This document shows positions 46,641 to 48,448 of a stretch of 48,448 nt of DNA, piece by piece. The notes beneath the pieces were generated by a model, which saw nothing but the letters and a program-made list of their open reading frames with translations, did no database searches and had not been told where the DNA came from. The DNA comes from a virus, in the IMG/VR virus record IMGVR_UViG_3300033993_001894, positions 1 to 48,448 of that record; one strand, 5' to 3'. The position numbers were made by a program, and so were the translations under genes. The first letter of the stretch is position 1. Each line of letters begins with the position of its first letter.

Positions 46641-47015
46641 TTATTTCATATTATCCATAGTAAGTTTATCTGCAATATAAACGTGTTTTAATTCCATTTT
46701 GAATTTATTTTCGAACCACTCCTTAAAAAAATAAAGGAATGATTTGTTAGATTCAAATTCTGGTGATTCTTTAATAAAGTTTTTATAAACTTCATATCTT
46801 ATTTCAAGAAAACCCCCAAACGCAAAATATGTCATAATAACATTAGGTAGTGTTAATTCAATTGAATTAGGTTTTGTCCAAATTCTTTTTCTAATCGATT
46901 TACCGTTAAAAACATGTATCACATTTTTTTCCTTTTTAAACCTAACTTCTTTAAATAAAGAATTAAATGTATCCTCACCAATTTTTTTTTCTGTAATTAC
47001 CATATCTTTTCCCAT
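46641..47015 (-). CDS. Hypothetical protein, 124 aa, between tRNA blocks
   Basis: ATG at 47015 (a second Met at residue 5 is possible). Basic N-terminal half with ITEKKIGEDTFNSLFKEV and strand-rich middle, helical end. Its promoter region (47035-47065) is almost a copy of that of the 138-aa gene at 39133, yet the proteins are not obviously similar. It lies between tRNA-Cys and leader 1. Unknown. Confidence 0.55.
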   Translation of the reverse strand: MGKDMVITEKKIGEDTFNSLFKEVRFKKEKNVIHVFNGKSIRKRIWTKPNSIELTLPNVIMTYFAFGGFLEIRYEVYKNFIKESPEFESNKSFLYFFKEWFENKFKMELKHVYIADKLTMDNMK

Positions 47016-47034
47016 AGTTTTTGATTTATTTAGA

Positions 47035-47065
47035 CAAAGATATGAATAATTTTCATTCTACCAAA
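47035..47065 (-). promoter_or_regulatory. Bacteroidota-type promoter, copy of 39570-39600
   Basis: The minus strand reads TTTG, 19 nt, TATCTTTG; start codon at 47015. Differs from 39570-39600 and its flanks at only a few positions. Confidence 0.85.
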
Positions 47066-47088
47066 TTTTTTAACGTTATTTTTATTTG

Positions 47089-47162
47089 AGGTCAGAGTGA
47101 GATTCGAACTCACGAAAAGTAGTTTTGCAGACTACCCCTTTAAACCACTCAGGCATCTGACC
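47089..47162 (-). tRNA. tRNA-Cys (GCA)
   Basis: Acceptor GGTCAGA/TCTGACC, anticodon stem GTAGT/ACTAC, loop CTGCAAA, T-arm GTGAG/CTCAC, discriminator T. Last tRNA of block 3. Confidence 0.93.
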
Positions 47163-47231
47163 GTTAGTTCACTAAACTATATTTTGCTTAATAAATTACA
47201 TTTGTTTATTGTTGCAAAAATAAGTTTATCG

Positions 47232-47304
47232 TACACTCTGAGAGATTCGAACTCCCATCTTATGATCCGTAGTCATAGGTTCTGATCCATTGAACTAAGA
47301 GTGT
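47232..47304 (-). tRNA. tRNA-Arg (ACG)
   Basis: Acceptor ACACTCT/AGAGTGT, anticodon stem TATGA/TCATA, loop CTACGGA, T-arm GGGAG/CTCTC. A34 would need TadA deamination to inosine to read CGU, CGC and CGA. Confidence 0.92.
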
Positions 47305-47309
47305 ATTGG

Positions 47310-47381
47310 TAGGGATGGGTGGAGTCGAACCACCGAGACTACTGTATAAGAGTAGCATGTTCACCGTTACATCACATCCCC
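47310..47381 (-). tRNA. tRNA-Ile (TAT)
   Basis: Acceptor GGGGATG/CATCCCT, anticodon stem CTACT/AGTAG, loop CTTATAC, T-arm GGTGG/CCACC. Anticodon UAU reads AUA directly, bypassing the usual bacterial lysidine-modified CAU tRNA. Confidence 0.9.
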
Positions 47382-47389
47382 ATATTTTG

Positions 47390-47476
47390 CGGAAAGAATA
47401 GGATTCGAACCTACGGTACCCTTTCAAGTACAACACCTTAGCAGGGTGCCACAATAAACCGCTCTGTCATCTTTCC
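47390..47476 (-). tRNA. tRNA-Ser (GCT)
   Basis: Class II, 87 nt. Acceptor GGAAAGA/TCTTTCC, discriminator G, anticodon stem GCACC/GGTGT, loop CTGCTAA, long variable arm, T-arm GTAGG/CCTAT. Confidence 0.93.
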
Positions 47477-47480
47477 ATTA

Positions 47481-47554
47481 GGTGTACGATGGGACTCGAA
47501 CCCACTATTGACGGAATCACAACCCGACGCCTCGACCACTTTGGCTTCATACAC
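47481..47554 (-). tRNA. tRNA-His (GTG)
   Basis: Acceptor GTGTATG/CGTACAC, discriminator C as in His tRNAs, anticodon loop TTGTGAT in a TCGGG/TCCGT stem with a bottom mismatch, T-arm GTGGG/CCCAT. The base before G1 is T, not the encoded G-1 usual in bacteria. Confidence 0.88.
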
Positions 47555-47556
47555 AG

Positions 47557-47627
47557 TTGTCTCCCAAGGATTCGAACCTCGATTAAGTGGACCAAAACCA
47601 CTTGTCCTGCCATTAGACGAGGAGACA
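47557..47627 (-). tRNA. tRNA-Gln (TTG)
   Basis: Acceptor TGTCTCC/GGAGACA, anticodon stem AGTGG/CCACT, loop TTTTGGT, T-arm CGAGG/CCTTG. Weak U1-A72 first pair, as is typical for Gln tRNA. Confidence 0.93.
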
Positions 47628-47634
47628 TTATTTG

Positions 47635-47723
47635 TCTAAGTGATGGGACTCGAACCCACATAGAACTGTTACATTCATTCCTGATCCCAAATCAGGTCGG
47701 CGACCAATTGCCTACACACCTAG
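47635..47723 (-). tRNA. tRNA-Pro (TGG) with long variable arm
   Basis: 89 nt. Acceptor CTAGGTG/CACTTAG, anticodon stem CCTGA/TCAGG, loop TTTGGGA, T-arm GTGGG/CCCAT. The variable region is about 20 nt, class II-like, which normal Pro tRNAs lack. Confidence 0.88.
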
Positions 47724-47729
47724 TTATTG

Positions 47730-47802
47730 TGGAACAGGTAGGAATCGAACCTACATTGTCGGATTTTCAGTCCGATGCCTTGACCAACTTGGCAACTATT
47801 CC
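47730..47802 (-). tRNA. tRNA-Phe (GAA)
   Basis: Acceptor GGAATAG/CTGTTCC, anticodon stem TCGGA/TCCGA, loop CTGAAAA, T-arm GTAGG/CCTAC. Confidence 0.93.
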
Positions 47803-47807
47803 ATTTG

Positions 47808-47880
47808 CACACCCCCAAAGATTCGAACTCTGACCAAACGGGTTGGAGCCGTTTATGCTACCGTTACACTAGAGATGTGT
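47808..47880 (-). tRNA. tRNA-Trp (CCA)
   Basis: Acceptor ACACATC/GGGGTGT (one A-G mismatch), discriminator G, anticodon stem AACGG/CCGTT, loop CTCCAAC, T-arm CAGAG/CTTTG. Reads UGG only, so no sign of UGA recoding. Confidence 0.9.
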
Positions 47881-47958
47881 ATAAATGTTCAGGAAGACTT
47901 TTTTTACATTTCCAAATTAGTAGTTTTTTATTTGCTGAAATCTTCCTTTTAACATTTG
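47881..47958 (-). ncRNA. Stem-closed spacer RNA between tRNA-Tyr and tRNA-Trp
   Basis: 78-nt spacer. AAATGTT pairs with AACATTT and GGAAGA with TCTTCC, closing an A/T-rich loop. tRNA-sized with a 7-bp outer stem, but without T-loop or anticodon features. A processing spacer or decayed tRNA. Confidence 0.3.
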
Positions 47959-48041
47959 TGAGGGTAGTAGGATTCGAACCTACTCAGTCATAGACAACAG
48001 ATTTACAGTCTGCCCCAACTCTCCAACTTTGGCGTACCCCC
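47959..48041 (-). tRNA. tRNA-Tyr (GTA)
   Basis: Class II, 83 nt. Acceptor GGGGGTA/TACCCTC, anticodon stem GCAGA/TCTGT, loop CTGTAAA, variable arm of about 13 nt, T-arm GTAGG/CCTAC. Confidence 0.93.
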
Positions 48042-48053
48042 ATTAATTATTTG

Positions 48054-48127
48054 CGATTCAGGCAGGACTCGAACCTGCGACAACTTGATTAACAGTCAAG
48101 GGCTCTAACCAACTGAGCTACTGAATC
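48054..48127 (-). tRNA. tRNA-Asn (GTT)
   Basis: Acceptor GATTCAG/CTGAATC, discriminator G, anticodon stem CTTGA/TCAAG, loop CTGTTAA, T-arm GCAGG/CCTGC. Confidence 0.93.
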
Positions 48128-48164
48128 ATTTAATTTTACATTATATCAAAGAACTTATGTTCTG

Positions 48165-48240
48165 TCGGTATGGTAGGGATCGAACCTACGAATCTTCTCG
48201 ATATCAGCGAGATGCCTTAAACCTACTTGGCCACATACCG
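48165..48240 (-). tRNA. tRNA-Ile (GAT)
   Basis: Acceptor CGGTATG/CATACCG, anticodon stem TCTCG/CGAGA, loop CTGATAT, T-arm GTAGG/CCTAC. First tRNA of block 3 in transcription order. Confidence 0.93.
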
Positions 48241-48254
48241 TAATAAATTAAAAA

Positions 48255-48280
48255 ACCCCAACTCATTTCTGAATTGGGGT
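48255..48280 (-). terminator. Intrinsic terminator / attenuator before tRNA block 3
   Basis: ACCCCAA pairs with TTGGGGT around a partly paired loop, then TTTTTTAATTT on the minus strand. It lies 26 nt after the stop of the 32-codon ORF and 14 nt before tRNA-Ile(GAT). Confidence 0.85.
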
Positions 48281-48306
48281 ACTTTAATCCTTTATTTATT
48301 TATCTA

Positions 48307-48405
48307 TCAAAATTTAAATAACGACATAACATACCCCATCCTTCCGTAAATATAAAACGGTTGACACCACTGTATCGGATTACTATGTATGTTATTCATT
48401 ATCAT
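48307..48405 (-). CDS. 32-codon ORF (leader peptide 2) before tRNA block 3
   Basis: ATG at 48405 (or 48399, 30 codons), TGA at 48307. The peptide MIMNNIHSNPIQWCQPFYIY... contains all eleven amino acids decoded by the tRNAs of block 3 (I, N, Y, W, F, P, Q, H, S, R, C), and both Ile codon types (AUA and AUU), matching the two Ile tRNAs. It lacks A, D, E and T, which are decoded elsewhere. It carries rare codons CCG, AGG and TCG. Same architecture and spacing as leader 1. The peptide itself is not related in sequence to leader 1. Confidence 0.4.
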   Translation of the reverse strand: MIMNNIHSNPIQWCQPFYIYGRMGYVMSLFKF

Positions 48406-48412
48406 TTTTTAC

Positions 48413-48448
48413 TGTTTTTAATTAAATATACACAAATATACAAAAGTT
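48413..48448 (-). repeat. 36-bp promoter repeat, copy 2 (at window edge)
   Basis: Exact copy of 46570-46605. Contains the -7 box TATATTTG (48433-48440); the expected -33 TTTG lies beyond the window end. Confidence 0.9.

Noticed and set aside
45941-47993. Further ORFs across tRNA block 2 and 3 (45941-46192, 46126-46383, 47097-47285, 47260-47454, 47467-47661, 47489-47833, 47805-47993)
   Set aside because: All lie over tRNA sequences; the products carry the typical 'GxEPTxxxFQSDALTN'-like artefact of reversed tRNA genes.
38011-48240. Suppressor or stop-reassigned tRNA
   Set aside because: No anticodon TTA, CTA or TCA was found; Trp is CCA only, and TAA, TAG and TGA are all used as stops.
46459-48405. 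The two 32-codon ORFs as copies of one gene
   Set aside because: Only the promoter block is duplicated; the peptides and RNA between promoter and terminator share little beyond a GGAAGG and a GGGTATGT string.
1-48448. CRISPR array, insertion sequence, integrase or attachment site
   Set aside because: No regularly spaced repeats, transposase, recombinase or terminal inverted repeats were seen on either strand. tRNA genes could serve as att sites but no core repeat was found.

Overview
The window looks like a late/accessory stretch of a large, AT-rich, tailed dsDNA phage of a Bacteroidota (Flavobacterium-like) host. The phage assignment rests on T4-supergroup-type small proteins (DUF5872-like cysteine-rich modules, cupin-like protein, DUF3310, T4-type RNA ligase, phage P-loop kinases), tight packing with ATGA overlaps, and a 25-gene tRNA array. 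The host assignment rests on at least twelve promoters of the Bacteroidota housekeeping type (TTTG, 19-20 bp, TAnnTTTG), absence of Shine-Dalgarno sequences, and a DUF2452-like protein. No capsid, terminase, polymerase or integrase gene is present, so taxonomy beyond this is inference.

Layout. 1-6.7 kb, 19.7-25.9 kb and 30.4-32.3 kb hold about fifteen genes whose products begin with a 7-25 residue basic/amphipathic peptide ending in [L/I]-x-E. This is the cleavage consensus of the T4 gp21 prohead protease, so I read them as candidate capsid-packaged internal proteins. They include a zinc metallopeptidase-like protein, a flavodoxin-fold protein, a DnaJ-type zinc-finger protein and several mutually related acidic proteins. 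An 802-aa plus-strand protein (16.3-18.7 kb) has [L/I]xE-like sites at its domain borders around a HAD RNA-repair-type phosphatase domain. 6.8-16.2 kb carries an SPFH membrane protein, a 56-aa holin candidate, a 41-aa lipoprotein, an ECF-like sigma factor, a hotdog thioesterase, thymidine kinase, an IMPDH/GMP reductase homologue and DUF932. 25.9-26.6 kb encodes ribosomal protein bS21 and a ferritin. 26.9-37.5 kb has a nucleotidyltransferase/PcfJ-like fusion, an M20/M42-type peptidase, thioredoxin, FKBP, a polynucleotide-kinase-like protein, a phosphoesterase, an Rnl1-like RNA ligase and a CCA-adding enzyme.

37.6-48.4 kb is a translation island on the minus strand. Its 25 canonical tRNAs cover all 20 amino acids and essentially every codon except CGG. 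None encodes CCA, which fits the neighbouring CCA-adding enzyme. Between the tRNAs of the first block are five non-tRNA segments, each closed by a terminal stem and reminiscent of the stable RNAs in the T4 tRNA cluster, plus one tRNA-like element with no normal D/anticodon arms. Blocks two and three are each preceded by the same module: an identical 36-bp promoter, a 32-codon ORF, and an intrinsic terminator about 27 nt after its stop. The amino acids in each short ORF include every one served by the tRNAs downstream, suggesting a tRNA-sensing attenuator. A second small-gene operon (39.1-45.5 kb, with a second HAD_SAK-like protein and a second phosphoesterase) separates the tRNA blocks.

Regulation. 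Host-type promoters precede metabolic, sigma-factor and tRNA units. Many packaged-protein and lysis-type units instead have ATATTTAT(A/T) 15-75 nt before the start, a candidate late promoter. All functional calls are from reading sequence by eye; no database or folding software was used.
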